This document shows positions 50,683-62,309 of a stretch of DNA of 64,000 nucleotides, piece by piece; the stretch's first letter is position 1, and every line of letters begins with the position of its first letter. Where the stretch lies: assembly GCF_018320785.1 (NCBI RefSeq), contig NC_054878.1:31881523-31945522 (forward strand), given 5' to 3'. A program made the position numbers and the translations under genes. Source of the stretch: Cheilinus undulatus. Its lineage: Eukaryota; Chordata; Actinopteri; Labriformes; Labridae. The notes beneath the pieces are model-generated. The model had not been told where the DNA came from and did not search any database. It was given only the letters and a program-made list of their open reading frames with translations.

Positions 50683-50801
50683 ACGGTTTGACGTGTTGCA
50701 CCGGGAGCCCCTCATATTAGGAGGCGGTCAGACCCCCGCTGAGCTGAGCAGGATCCTGTGAGTGAGAGCAGACCACCAGGAGGACCCTGAGAGCAGACAG
50801 G

Positions 50802-53800
50802 ATGAAGTCTTTCCTCTGGAGCCTGCTGTACTGCGGCTCTCTGCTGCTGTCTGACGTACGGGCCACGTACCACCTCAGTGCGGGAGACCCTCACCTGTTA
50901 GCCGCACAGAGCCACGCTCAGAGCAGGCATAATGGCCGACCACCGCACAGGACCCTCAACCCTGCGAGTAAGTTTGACTCGGAAAGTTTGTAAGATAGTT
51001 GTGGAAGATTTAGGTAAGGGCAACATTTACTCAAGTTTGCATCTTTGGTTGACGCAACTTTAGACTTCTTCTACTACTAAGTACGTCATTACGCTTCAAA
51101 AATATGCTCCGTCTACTCCTTTAATTGATGGCAGATTGAAGCTCATTGGTTCTCAACTCTGGAGCTGTATCCAGACATATGGAGGGAAAAACGTGGCAAA
51201 GAGTCTTTGATGTGTGGAAAGCCTTATTGGACAAACATTCATATGTTTTATTTTACTTCCTTTTACTGAGATAATAAGTGAAATTTTAGTATTTCTTTAT
51301 TAGATATGGAAATATTGAGCTTATTGTCTTAGGATGGAGAAAGCTGTTTTTCCAATGACAATGTGTAGCTTTTTCAAGATCTTCAGAAAACAAAACCTTA
51401 CATGTTATCACAGGAAAAAGAGTAAAATAAGATGTATGCTTGCATTCATGTTCTGTAGGCCAGTTGAAACTTACTGGATACAAATCATTACCTTAATGAA
51501 TAGGGATGAACAATATAATTGGTATAATATTGGTATAAGCAGACGTTAGCTTAAAAAAGTGAAATATCGTATTGGCAGTTATGAACATATCTTCCCATAT
51601 TTACAACTGATATTTTGGCAAGGAAAATGTTCCTATATCAGCTGTAAATATTAACTGTATGAATGAATAAGTTTGTTAAGTTTTAGGCTGGATAACAACC
51701 CTATAAATATCAGTACTGCTATTGATATCAGTATTAGAGATGGGTGATAGATATGTTATCAATCCTGAGGGAAATCCAAGATATTGGCTAAATTTGGGCT
51801 TGTCATTGGCTTAAATTAACCTGGAAATATCATCAAATCAGATATCAGCAAAAATCCAATAATTCTGAATCCCTAGTAATGAATAAAAAGTGTATTTATG
51901 TAGGAAAATTAGATCATATATTCACAGAATTACCACATCACCCTAAATTAACCATTATTTTTAACCTTATTATTTAGTTTTTACTGGTAATGATACATTA
52001 ACGTGCTCTTTTATACTAACAAAACTAGGGATATCCAGTATTATCAGTATTATGTTGGTATCTACAGATATAAACAAATATGTTTGTGGAGTTGTAGGCA
52101 GGATCAACAGACATCTTTAAGCTAAAATACTTTTTGTCCATTCCTGAAACTTAAAATGTGTTTTATGGGCTGAAGTACTGTATCAATACTGTACCTTATC
52201 AATACGATACTGTATCAATACTATACTTTATCAATACGATACTGTATCAATACGATACTTTATCAATACGATACTGTATCAATACTATACTTTATCAATA
52301 CTTAATTGTAACAGACATTGGCAAAAAATCCACATAGTGATAATGTTATTTAAATGCAAAGTGGATTTTATGAAGGGGAAAATCCCTCAGTGTTGAACTA
52401 TCATTACACTGTTGTTGTACTGGATAAACAGTAACTTCCTCATTGGTCAATAGTTGGAAAGATACAGTATTCTTTGGGCTTAGTGTTTGTTATGTGGAAA
52501 TAAATGTATTGGCATGAGAGGAAGATTCAGAAACTTCACAGACACAGAGAGACTGGGGATCTCTTAATTTACTTGCAGCAGCTGCGGTCATTGACAGATG
52601 CACAGGCCAAAGACAGAGAATGCACACTTTGACAGTCATTTATACACTTGACGCCCGATCCAGGGAGGCACCCCATGTGACCACTTCAGTTCCATAAAAG
52701 TACATTCCTGGACCATTATTTCTGGTAGCCTGCCAACTAAGCCAAACTTAACTTTGTTAGATCATTCCAATATAAAACACAATATTTTCTCACTAACAAT
52801 GTTATTCATATTCAAATAAGTAAAAGTTAAACATTTCTCTCTCTTTCATTTTTTTTCAGTTACTGTAGTATAAGTGTAAAGTTGCGTAAGAAGTTAAGAT
52901 TTGTACTTGAGTAAATGTACTAGCATTACATTATAAAGCTGCCCTCAAGTATCCAATAAGAGTTAAACTTTAAGAAATGTAAACTTTCTGTGATATTAGC
53001 CATACATTTTTGACAATTATATTGCAGAAAAGTCATTCCTTTTGTTCATCTGTTTATAAAGATAGAAAGTAAATGCTCTTGATTGAAATTTGGTCATTTA
53101 ATAATGTTATTTACCCAGCAGTGTTTTGCTGTTGTTCTACACTTTCATGCATGAAATGTTCACTGGATGTTTCACAAGCACTTGACTGAATAATCCAGCT
53201 TGTTGCAAACACGCCAGGTGGCTGAATTTACTCTCATGCTTCAACTAATAAGTTGTCTGTGTCTCAAGAATGAAAAGTTGTAAATTTCAACACAACTTTC
53301 CTGTTTACCTGCTTTCATCGTACTAATGTTCTCTATCACTTCTCCTTTCTGGTGGCTTTGTAGTTCACAGAAGTGACTACACGTATAGAGGAGGGTATCA
53401 CTACCACTACCAGCCACCAAGGATCCCTCCACCGGTCATACACCAACCTCTTCCTCTTGCTCCTCCAGTGACTTACCACAGACCCTCAGTCCCCATGCCC
53501 CCCTACCACCACAGATTTAAAGGGCCGGTGTCACCTCACATGCACCACATATACAAAGGTTTCTCCCCTCCTATATTCCACCATCCTCATCAAAAGCTTA
53601 AAGGCCATTTCCCCTACAAAATAAAAGGCCCCTGCCCCGAAAAGTCAGACCCAACAATACCACCACCACTTGTGCTCCAGCCCCCAACAATCCCTCCGAT
53701 TCTACCAGAGCCGACAGTGCTGCCAACTCTGCCGGAAACTACAGCGGCACCGCTGACAACCACCATGCCGGTGTTGGTGACCACTGTGGAGACCACCACT

Positions 53801-56800
53801 CCTGTGACGTTATCGGTCAGTACCCAAAGCGGCTTCATCACCACCGTCAGTCCTGTGGAGACAGGTAGAAATATTACCAGCTAGGTTTGCTTTCCAACCC
53901 AAACACTGCTCCTCAATGCTTTCCAGGTCAGATCTGTTGATATTGTCACAGGAAAGAACAGAAATCTGTTAATGCCATTTAAGGTCTGTCTGCCAGCAGC
54001 GGTGAGATGTACACTTCTTTTTCTGTGCTACATAAGCACCTGTCATATCTATATCCAGCAGACTGTTAGCATACGTAGCTTAGCACAAAGACTGGAAACA
54101 ACAGGGAACAGCTAGCCTGCTTTTGTCCAGAGAAATCAACTCCACTAACTCAAAATCTGAAATATCTTTAAAAGTAGCCCAGCACATTCAGACTTGTTGA
54201 CTATTTTTAGTTATGCAAGTGTTTTGTTTGTATGGCACACAAAGAACCATACTTGAATTGTACTTTTTTTTAAACATTTAGAAAATAGATTAACATGTAG
54301 GCAGCCATGTGCATTGGACTCCAGGTAGTGATGTCAATAATAAGAAGAACAACTGTAAAATTTATCTAAAAATGCATTTTTTTCTTAAAAAGTTACAGGA
54401 TGTTTTGCAGATATAGGCTCAAATACACTACAAGTTAACACATAAATGAATAATATGTCTAAAAAGACTTTATCTGCAATTAAAATAACACAAAATTTAA
54501 GGCAATAAGAGCATATACAGAGGTAATGGTCTTAGTATAAAATTAAATTTAAATAAGAGATTTAAAAGCTGAAAAAGAGTATGCAAACAGGTTTTTTCAG
54601 CAGGTACTTGTAGGTTATTCCAAAGTTTAGGCTCCTGGACTTTAATTCATCAAGATATTAATGGGCTTGGTCATAATTAGTAATAAAACATAAAAATCAG
54701 GATTGTAGTTTGGTCATTGTATTTCAAAGTTAACAAACTTTCATTTTGAAATTGAAAATCCCAAATTAAGAAACAAGCTGTTTGTAGGTTACAATTTAAA
54801 GTTTTTTTTTGTTTTGTTTTTTTTTCTAGGGGGGCCTTTGTAAGAGAGATAGGACAGTGGGTAGAACCAGAAACGGGGATGAGAGGGTTGGGGATGACAT
54901 GAGTTGAGAGAACCACAGGCTGGACTTGAACCCAGGATTGCCTGCATACATGGGGCACAACCCACAAAGGAAAATGTGCCATTGGGCCTTTGAGGAGCTC
55001 CAGTATTTTATCCAGAATCCAAAAAAATGATGGTGAAAAATGATCCATTCTGATTTTAGGTTTTCTGTTTCGCGTCTGTAGTTTTTTTTTCTTTTTTTGG
55101 GAGGGGAATGTTATAGCCCCAGTGATACAAGTTTTGATTTTCAGTTTGTTTTTTTTTTGATACCAAATACAAATCAGAAGTGCTTTTTGTTTTATCTATT
55201 TCTTTTTGGAAAAAAGGAAAAATGAGTAACAAGTGGAAATATGTCTTCCCACATCTTTTCCCATGAAGTGCCTTTCTTAAAGCCTATTTGAAAAACAAAA
55301 TAGTCATTTGACATCACTACCCAGGATGCATTGAACACCAATGGCAGCCTATGTGTGAGTTTATTGTTTTTAATTTCCTAAAATATTTAGAAATATAGTG
55401 TTTATTTTTGTGCAATTTCCATATAAAAGACATTGTCGTTGTTCTTAAAAGGTCAGTATGTCTTAAAATGAAGGGCTCCTATTAGAATGGTTCTAACATG
55501 GCAACACTAAATGTTCAACAAAAAATGAAGTACAACCTTTTTCATAATTTTTAAGTCTTTATTTGTTTGGTAATTAGCTAAAGATTTGAATAATTTGACC
55601 GTTTCTATGTAAGCGTGTGGCTGATACTATGCAGAACACAGCAGCCATTGAGAGACATTCTGGTTTAAAACAGTAAAATATAAATCCTTCTAGGTCTTTT
55701 GATGAAGTCTACACCAGCTGAAGTGTACATAGGGCCACATTGTGGTTGTCTGGGCTCACAGGTTGGCCCTTTGCAATAACTTTGTGGAGGATTGTTGACA
55801 CAGTAAGGCTGCCAGGCAACCAGCAACAACATCAGGAGGTAAATACTCCAATAAATAGTGCACAACCCCTCCAATAAACCACGGCATGCCTGTTCACTTC
55901 AGCTTTTAACAGATAATGTTGTTTTTTCTGAGCTTAGATATGCATTTAACTCAGCTTGTAATATCTCCATTGTCTCCTGTCTTTGTGCTGAACTGAAGCT
56001 AAGTTTGGCCATTTGCATTAGTATTTGTAGGAAAAGTAAGTATCCCTCAAGGCAGACTGAATTAACATTTTATTTCCCCTCATTATTCAGTTTATTTGAA
56101 TGTATAAACCAATCTGAGCAGAGCTTAGAAATATGTGCCTCAAGCTTAACATAAGACCAAGCAGTGATGATCTAAGATTGAAATGCTGCATTGTAGGTCA
56201 GTGTGTGTGTATGTGAATTGTGGGGAGGGCTTCTAACACTGTCTCCAGCTTCAGGTGTGTTTTCACTCTTAATGTGTGGGCATCGAACATCCTTTTCTTT
56301 CGAGGTAAAGGATAAAAGTCCAATGGAAAGTCTCTGATGGACTGATGTCACTCTGAAAGGATACAGTATGAATTATGGAATACTGTATAATTTCACCAGG
56401 ACCATAAACTTTTATTTTACCACCACAGTGATGCACAATACTTAACCCTGTGGGAGCATGTATTGTGCATCCCATAGTGTCCTTTGTTTTGAATGTGAAC
56501 TGTGTCACACTATCTGTGATGTTTTACAAGCAAAAGTGAACTGGATGTTCAGTACCAAATGGATTTATTCTGACATGCTGTGGTTAATCACCAGAGACAG
56601 ACTCTCAGTGCAGGAGCCGGCCCCTCGACCTGGTCTTCATCATCGACAGCTCTCGGAGCGTGCGTCCAGCTGAGTTTGAGAAGGTGAAGATTTTCCTTGC
56701 TGACATGGTGGACACATTGGATGTGGGTGCTGATGCCACCAGAGTCGCTGTGGTCAACTACGCCAGCACAGTCAAGATTGAGTTCCTGCTCAAAGACCAT

Positions 56801-59800
56801 GCCAATAAAATCGAAATGAAGAAAGCCATCTCCCGCATCGAGCCTCTTGCGGCTGGCACCATGACCGGCCTTGCCATCAAGACAGCTGTGAATGAAGCCT
56901 TCACTGAACAGTCTGGGGCCCGACCTCGCTCTAGGAACATCTCCAAAGTGGCTATCATTGTGACAGATGGGAGACCTCAGGACCAGGTGGAGGAGGTGTC
57001 TGCAGCAGCTCGGGCGTCAGGCATTGAGATCTACGCCGTAGGTGTTGACCGTGCTGACATGCGCTCCCTGCAGCAGATGGCGAGCATCCCTCTGGAGGAC
57101 CACGTCTTCTATGTGGAGACGTATGGAGTCATCGAGAAACTCACCTCTAAGTTCAGGGAGACACTGTGCGGTAGGACAAGGAGACCCACGAGACCTTTCT
57201 CCCGCCATTAACCTCGGTTCTAGTTCCTCAGTAAGGGGCACCTACAGTCTACTGGGGGTTTTGCTGCAAGTTTGGATCAGTTACTGTGTTACTGTTAAAT
57301 TATAAACTCTGAAACATGAGGGACATACCACACGCTCTCAACCCCCACATGGACTGCAGATGTCGGCACTAGAACCTGCTTGTATAGTCGCCAAAATAAA
57401 CAAGGGTAAAGTCTTGGGGCCATGCAGCCCTAAACTTTCAGCTTCTTTGTTAAAAAGCAAAAAGCAAAAAAAAAAAAAGGATTATTGATGAATCTTCATT
57501 TGTTTTGCAATCAAAGTATCAGTATTTTGATTGCTTTGAATGTTTGATTTTATTTGTTGAAGAGTACAAAATAACCTCAGTTGTTCAATTCAATCAGAAA
57601 CGAAAGAATGAAGACAATGAGAATGTGAACATTTGTACATAACCTAAACATAAGGCACTTTAGTGACATGACATAAGGCACTAATGTGCAAGGCCGCCCA
57701 TAAGGGGGGATAAAAGGGGAAGCTTTCTTGGGCCCAGCCAATGTGGGGGACCCATGGAAATCAAGAAAATCATTTTCCATTGTAAAGTTATTCAGCAATA
57801 ACAATATTTTATATTTCACCTGAAATAATAAGCACTCTTAATCAAAGCATTAAAATAGGATTTTTTAAATTTATGCTGTAGTACAATATAGCCTCTTATC
57901 AACATTTAAACCCCTTCTCTTAAAACAGAATTACCTTTTTTTTGGTGATGTTAACAATGTGGATGGGCACATACACTAAACCACTTGGAAAGTAACGTTA
58001 GACTTCATAGCTAAGCCATGATGTGCACAAACATCAGGATACCAGGGAATAAAGTGAAAGAAACTGATATAACTTAAAGGAAAAAGAATTAGATTATTGC
58101 AGAATAAAAACCAAAATTGGCCAACGGGGGTTAAAAGTGGCAAAAACTGGCAGAAATAAGTAGTGAAAGTAGAAATAATCGGTCTAAAGTTGCGCAATTT
58201 GGCTTCAAGCGGCAAAAATTTGGCTAGAAGGGGCATAAATGAGGGGTAAAAATGGGGAAAAGCAGTTGAAGAGTGGCAACGATAGGCAAAAGTCACAAAA
58301 ATTGGCAGAAATAGGTAGTTAGAAATGGTTAGAGTAGCAAAATGGTTAAAAAAAAGTGGCAAAAAATGGGTTCAAGCAGCAAAGATTTGGGTAAAAGTGG
58401 CAAAAATGGGTGGTAAAAATTGTGAAAAAGCAGTTGGGAGGCTAAACTAGTAAAAAGAGTTAATTTTTTTTTTAAATTGGCTGAAAGTGGTAAAATTGGG
58501 TTAATGTGCAAACAAACGGGGGTCAAATGATGAAAAGCAACTAAAAAGTGGCAAAAAAGAGGCATAAATTGGGAGCTGCAGCAGTGAATAGATGCAGCAG
58601 TGAAAAGGGGTTAAAAAAGATGTCAAAAATTGGCCAAAAGTGGTAGAAATGGGATATAAGGTAGAAACAAATGTGGCAAAATGTGCAAGCTTAGCTAATA
58701 GCTTGACATACTTTTCATCTCCAAAATGAAGTAATTGTTAGCTAGGATGCTAGCATTAGTGCTATCGATCTAACACATATGCATTTATGATGTCAATAAA
58801 TCACCACTGGGGAGGGCCCATTCACTGGGTTTTTGAGGGGGGGCAGTCAATTCTGTGAACAGGCCTGCTAATGTTTATAGAAAGTAGAGACTCTTATTAT
58901 TACAAGATTTGGATCATTTAGCTTGAAATGGCAAATTTTGCTTTGAAAGAACATTGAATATTTGGACAAATGAGGTTCTACTGCAGTTTTTCTGTAATTT
59001 TTCTATCTGATGTTTGTCCTGTCTCTCTTGCATTTGTGATGTAATTTGTCTGTGTAACTGTGATTGCTGTTGTACTTCAGGGTTCTGTGATTTTACCTGT
59101 GTTGTCCAACACACAGTGAACCTCAGCAGTTTGCAAAATGACCTTGGCTGAGATGTGGTGAAGGATGACGTTTTCCACTACAAGTGACATGTGGTCGAGT
59201 ACAAACACCAAAGAAAAGTTTGGATATTTTAACCTTTTCAGGCAAAAAATATCTGAGAAATCCAATCAAAATTAGTTGCAGCAGTAAAAGAGGTTAAGTA
59301 GATTTGACCTTTTACAGAGCATTACCTTACCTTCAACCAGCTACTTATCTATACTACACTGTATTTTAGAAACTGTATGCATGCTGCCATGCTGACAGCA
59401 CCATCCCTTAATCCCCGCCTTATTCCAGGTGTGGACCCCTGTGCCATGGGAAATGACTGCCAACACATTTGTGTCAACAGCAATGCCTCCTATTTCTGCC
59501 AGTGCCGGGATGGTTATATCTTGAATCCGGACAAGAAAACATGCTCCCTGAAACGTAAGAGCATACTGTATGGATTCCTGCAGCAAATTTTTGCCTTTTT
59601 TGCTGTGATATTGTTGCTAAAAGTAAGCTTTAAACGCAGTGTGTGTTCGGCTCCACAACATCACAACCAACTGGTGCATGATTGTGCTGTAATTCACTGT
59701 AGTATTTGTTGGACAATTATCAGGTAATATTATAGAATTGTTTTTTTTTAATTGTTGTGGCAAAATTATGGAGTTTTTACATCCAGATGTGCTTCAGTTT

Positions 59801-60241
59801 GTGCAAGCTTTGTTTGTGTTTCCTCCCAGTTGGAAAAGTAGAGTTGGAGATTTTCTGTGTGCTCATTCACTCTCTACATGATCTGCCACACTGATGTGAC
59901 ATTTTCTTTTTCCCGGTGAAAGAGGTGAAGGTGGAGGTAGTGGAGGATCCCTGTAAATGTGAAGCCAGACTGGTTTTCCAGAAGAAGACGCAGGCCGCCA
60001 TTGAGCAGCTCACAGCCAAGCATATCCTTCATGTTGTTTCAGATGGAAGATATTTTATTAGACAGCCTCTGCGGCTGTGTATTTGTACCCGCTGGCTTTA
60101 TTGGAGTATGATTTACCAGTGTGTCTTGTATATGTCTAAAGGAAGTAATATGTCCTGGTGGATATGACTCCTTGACTGGTCTCACTGACCGATGTTTCTG
60201 GGAGAATAGATCGCCTGGAGAACATGGTGGGCCGGGGCTAA
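50802..60241 (+). CDS. matn3: Matrilin-3, secreted cartilage matrix protein with one EGF module (507 aa)
   Basis: Matrilins are oligomeric adaptors linking collagen fibrils and proteoglycans in cartilage. Exons are 50802-50967, 53364-53864, 56595-57170, 59429-59554, 59923-60021 and 60186-60241. Order: signal peptide (cut likely after DVRA), a His/Pro/Thr-rich exon, one von Willebrand A domain with metal site DSSRS and TDGRPQDQV, one EGF module, and a coiled coil. [17 protein letters not shown] and [12 protein letters not shown] are near-identical to human MATN3, and laptm4a next door supports the name. Human MATN3 has four EGF modules and no large Pro-rich exon. The last intron is of AT-AC type. 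All phases agree. Confidence 0.95.
50968..53363 (+). other. matn3: matn3 intron 1
   Basis: No exon was seen. A decayed repeat with TAGGGATG-like ends lies near 51500-51880 and a 16-bp minisatellite at 52175-52300. Confidence 0.5.
52175..52300 (+). repeat. Minisatellite, about eight 16-bp units
   Basis: Units resemble CGATACTGTATCAATA, alternating GTATCAATA and TTATCAATA with CGATAC or CTATAC between. Adjacent pairs form a 32-bp higher-order repeat. Confidence 0.8.
53364..53864 (+). CDS. matn3: His/Pro/Tyr- then Pro/Thr-rich exon of matn3
   Basis: This single 501-nt exon (residues about 56-223) lies between the signal peptide and the A domain. Its first half is rich in His, Tyr, Pro and spaced Lys-Gly pairs (HRFKGP, IYKGF, KLKGHF, KIKGP). 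Its second half is mucin-like ([20 protein letters not shown]) with many possible O-glycosylation sites. Both borders are AG/GT and the phases fit neighbouring exons. Mammalian MATN3 lacks it. I recall, unverified, a Pro/Ser/Thr-rich domain in a zebrafish matrilin, so it is probably a fish feature. Confidence 0.88.
53865..56594 (+). other. matn3: matn3 intron 2
   Basis: No exon was found. An antisense tRNA-derived SINE-like repeat lies at 54795-54965 (GGACTTGAACCCAGGATTGC body after a poly-T start), the same family as 8160-8345. A repeat fragment lies near 54470-54670. Confidence 0.5.
56595..57170 (+). CDS. matn3: von Willebrand factor A domain exon of matn3
   Basis: One exon holds the whole domain. 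The first metal-site strand is VFIIDSSRS, followed by [15 protein letters not shown], a Thr in GTMTG, the [17 protein letters not shown] block and a [10 protein letters not shown] strand. Cysteines bracket the domain (near its start after DSQ, and TLCG at its end), as in other matrilins. Metal-binding residues are intact. Confidence 0.95.
57680..58875 (-). repeat. Composite repeat with GGCAAAAAT-type purine array (copy B, inverted to copy A)
   Basis: GGCCGCCCATAAGGGGGGAT and AGAATTACC...GGTGATGTTAACAATGTGGA are complements of the end blocks at 19860-20090. From 58100 to 58690 the strand is built of AAAGTGGCAAAAATTGGC-like units. It lies in the matn3 intron between the A-domain and EGF exons and continues to a GGGGGGGCAGTCAATTC end near 58850 that copy A lacks. 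Confidence 0.7.
59429..59554 (+). CDS. matn3: EGF-like module exon of matn3
   Basis: The module has six cysteines in EGF spacing: DPC, NDCQHIC, YFCQC and KKTC. It keeps the matrilin features QHICVN and [11 protein letters not shown]. It is the only such exon between the A-domain exon and the coiled-coil exon. Confidence 0.93.
60022..60185 (+). other. matn3: U12-type (minor spliceosome) AT-AC intron splitting the matn3 coiled coil
   Basis: The intron begins ATATCCTTC, the U12 5' consensus, and ends AC after CTCCTTGAC, a good U12 branch site with its A at 60175, ten bases from the intron end. Removing it joins ...QLTAK to [15 protein letters not shown], restoring a heptad pattern with Ile/Leu/Val at core positions. 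Reading on instead of splicing leaves the coiled coil. An AT-AC intron here is an established feature of matrilin genes. Confidence 0.92.
60186..60241 (+). CDS. matn3: Last matn3 exon, C-terminal half of the coiled coil
   Basis: This 56-nt exon was found through the U12 splice signals and is too short to be noticed by open-frame length. It encodes the second half of the trimerising/tetramerising coiled coil, ending VGRG then TAA. Confidence 0.9.
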
Positions 60242-60870
60242 AGCTGGGAATGACGGTAGGTGCTGAAAGCTTTCTCTCTGGGATGATTTGTAGCTAAAAG
60301 TCTGTCAACCAAGCATGCAGTTTGACCTTTTGTTTATTTACCTTTGCAGAGACAGATGGCTTGCTTCCTGTCATCAAGTCTCCCATCACAACTGGATGAA
60401 CATTAATGACAGATGGAGCCAAGCAGTGATTTACAAACCAGTATCCCTGAAGTTAATATTGATGAGCATTAACAAAATCTACATTTTATCCTGTTTAATG
60501 AACTTTTAAAACTGCTGTAAAGCAACTTACACTATAAGTATGGTGTAATGTTTAATGATATATGAAAATGAGTATTATTTCTGTCTTTTGTACTGTTTTA
60601 TGAATGTTTTCTGTACTATTTGTTCTATATTGTATATAGTTTTTTTAATGAAAAGGTCAGTATATTCAGGAACAGTATAAAAAAATGTGCTTTTAAGCAT
60701 GCAATTTTCTTTATATATGAGATATATTTGCATATTTTCTTTGCTGTATAATCTCTGTTACAACAGCTTAACCATGAAGAGTTATATATTTACACCTTGT
60801 ATAGTGTGCTATGGTAATTGTTGAAATGTGATCAGACTGGACAATAAAACGATTAAAGAGAAAGCTGTTG
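60242..60870 (+). other. matn3: matn3 3' untranslated region
   Basis: AT-rich 0.6-kb tail from the TAA to just after the AATAAA at 60843. No repeats or open frames of note. Confidence 0.75.
60843..60848 (+). terminator. matn3: matn3 polyadenylation signal AATAAA
   Basis: Canonical hexamer followed by GTTGTGCACTTTCATGTGTT, a good G/T-rich downstream element. Confidence 0.8.
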
Positions 60871-61116
60871 TGCACTTTCATGTGTTCATATAAAGGGGCT
60901 TAAATGGTAATTTTTGCATATATGCAGTTGTCCACTTAGCATTTATTTACCCCAATCAGCCATAAAATTATGCTTTCTCATACAATTTAGTACAACAACT
61001 TTGCCATAACTTCAGCTTTATGAAGCCCCTACATCTTCAGGTGTCCTTTACATGGCCAGAAAGTCAATAATTCTGATTTTTATTTCTCAATTTAGTTGTA
61101 CATAGAAGACTTCATG

Positions 61117-61440
61117 TCGACACAGGGGTAGCGCCATTGGCTCACAGCAAGAAGGTTCCTGGTTTGCTTCCCCATCAGGGCCTTTCTGTGTGGAGTTTGC
61201 ATGTTCACCCCATGCACGCATGGGTTCTCTCCAGATGCTCTCCTAACCCTAACCACCAAAGACATGCTTGTTAGGTTAATTGGTGACTCTAAATTGCCCG
61301 TAGCTGTGATTGTCTCTACATGTCGGCCCCGCAATTGACTTGCGACCAGTCCAGGGTGTACCCGTCCTCTCGCCCAGTGCCAGCTGGGATAGGCTCCAGA
61401 CCCCCACACCCCCAACGGGATAAGCGGTATAGAAAATGGT
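61117..61440 (+). repeat. Widespread teleost interspersed repeat
   Basis: The blocks run GGCTCACAGCAAGAAGGTTC, TGTGTGGAGTTTGCATGTTC, AGGTTAATTGGTGACTCTAA, CCAGTCCAGG-like ACCAGTCCAGGGTGTACCC, and GGGATAGGCTCCAGAC. The same family lies antisense at 11765-12082. It is extremely common in fish genomes; class not assigned. Confidence 0.75.
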
Positions 61441-62309
61441 GGTAGAAAATGGTGTAGATAGTGGTGGTGTGCTGTAAAGGCGTTCCTAATGTTTTACCAT
61501 CTCCACTGAAAACAACCGGGGGCACCAACAAAAGAAATGTGTTGTATTTAAATATCATAGATTCACTACTAGTCTGTTACTCTACTGTATGTTTGCATGC
61601 ACATTTATAGCATGATTTGGCCATTTTATCAATCTACTGTTCTTGTCCCAGTATACAAACACCAAGAGATTAATTTATTGACTGCAGCATGTCCAGCTCT
61701 GCTATATTAGGTGGCAATATGCCTCTTTAAGTGTGATCATATTTGGCCTTCTTCTGGATGATGCATTAAGTCACATATACAGTATAAGATCATCAGTCTC
61801 ATTCTGTGAATCCTCTCATCCATGTACTTCAAGCTGAGCACAACATGAACTGTGGATCCTTTGCCATAAAAATACACGGTTCTCACTGAGTGCATAACCC
61901 TGTTCGAGCTGATTGAGGCGTATACATGAAAGAGTAAAACATTTAAGCATCCAACCTTGATATCAATCATAGTCTAAATTAATGCAATGAATACACGTAA
62001 CTTTATCTGTAATGAGATCATGCATGTTGAGTGAAATTTATGTCCCACCTCTGCCCTGGCAGATTACGAATCATTTCACTGCATGTTTTCACTGCATTTC
62101 TGCAACAGTGTGGCAATGAAGCTCTGCCATCACTAAGATAACCATATTGATTCCACGATGGTTTAATATTTAGTGTCCCAGTCTGCTAATTCACATTACA
62201 CTGTGGCTTTGCAGAAGCACGAGAGAGCGCAAGAGCTCCACGGATCACACACAGCACTGTGCTTTAGCCAGCATGTCCATGTAGGCCCCATATGAGCTGT
62301 ACAGTACAA

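Noticed and set aside
59916..60167. 83-codon frame reading past the matn3 coiled-coil exon
   Set aside because: After 60021 it runs into the AT-AC intron; splicing at the U12 sites restores the heptad repeat, whereas read-through does not.
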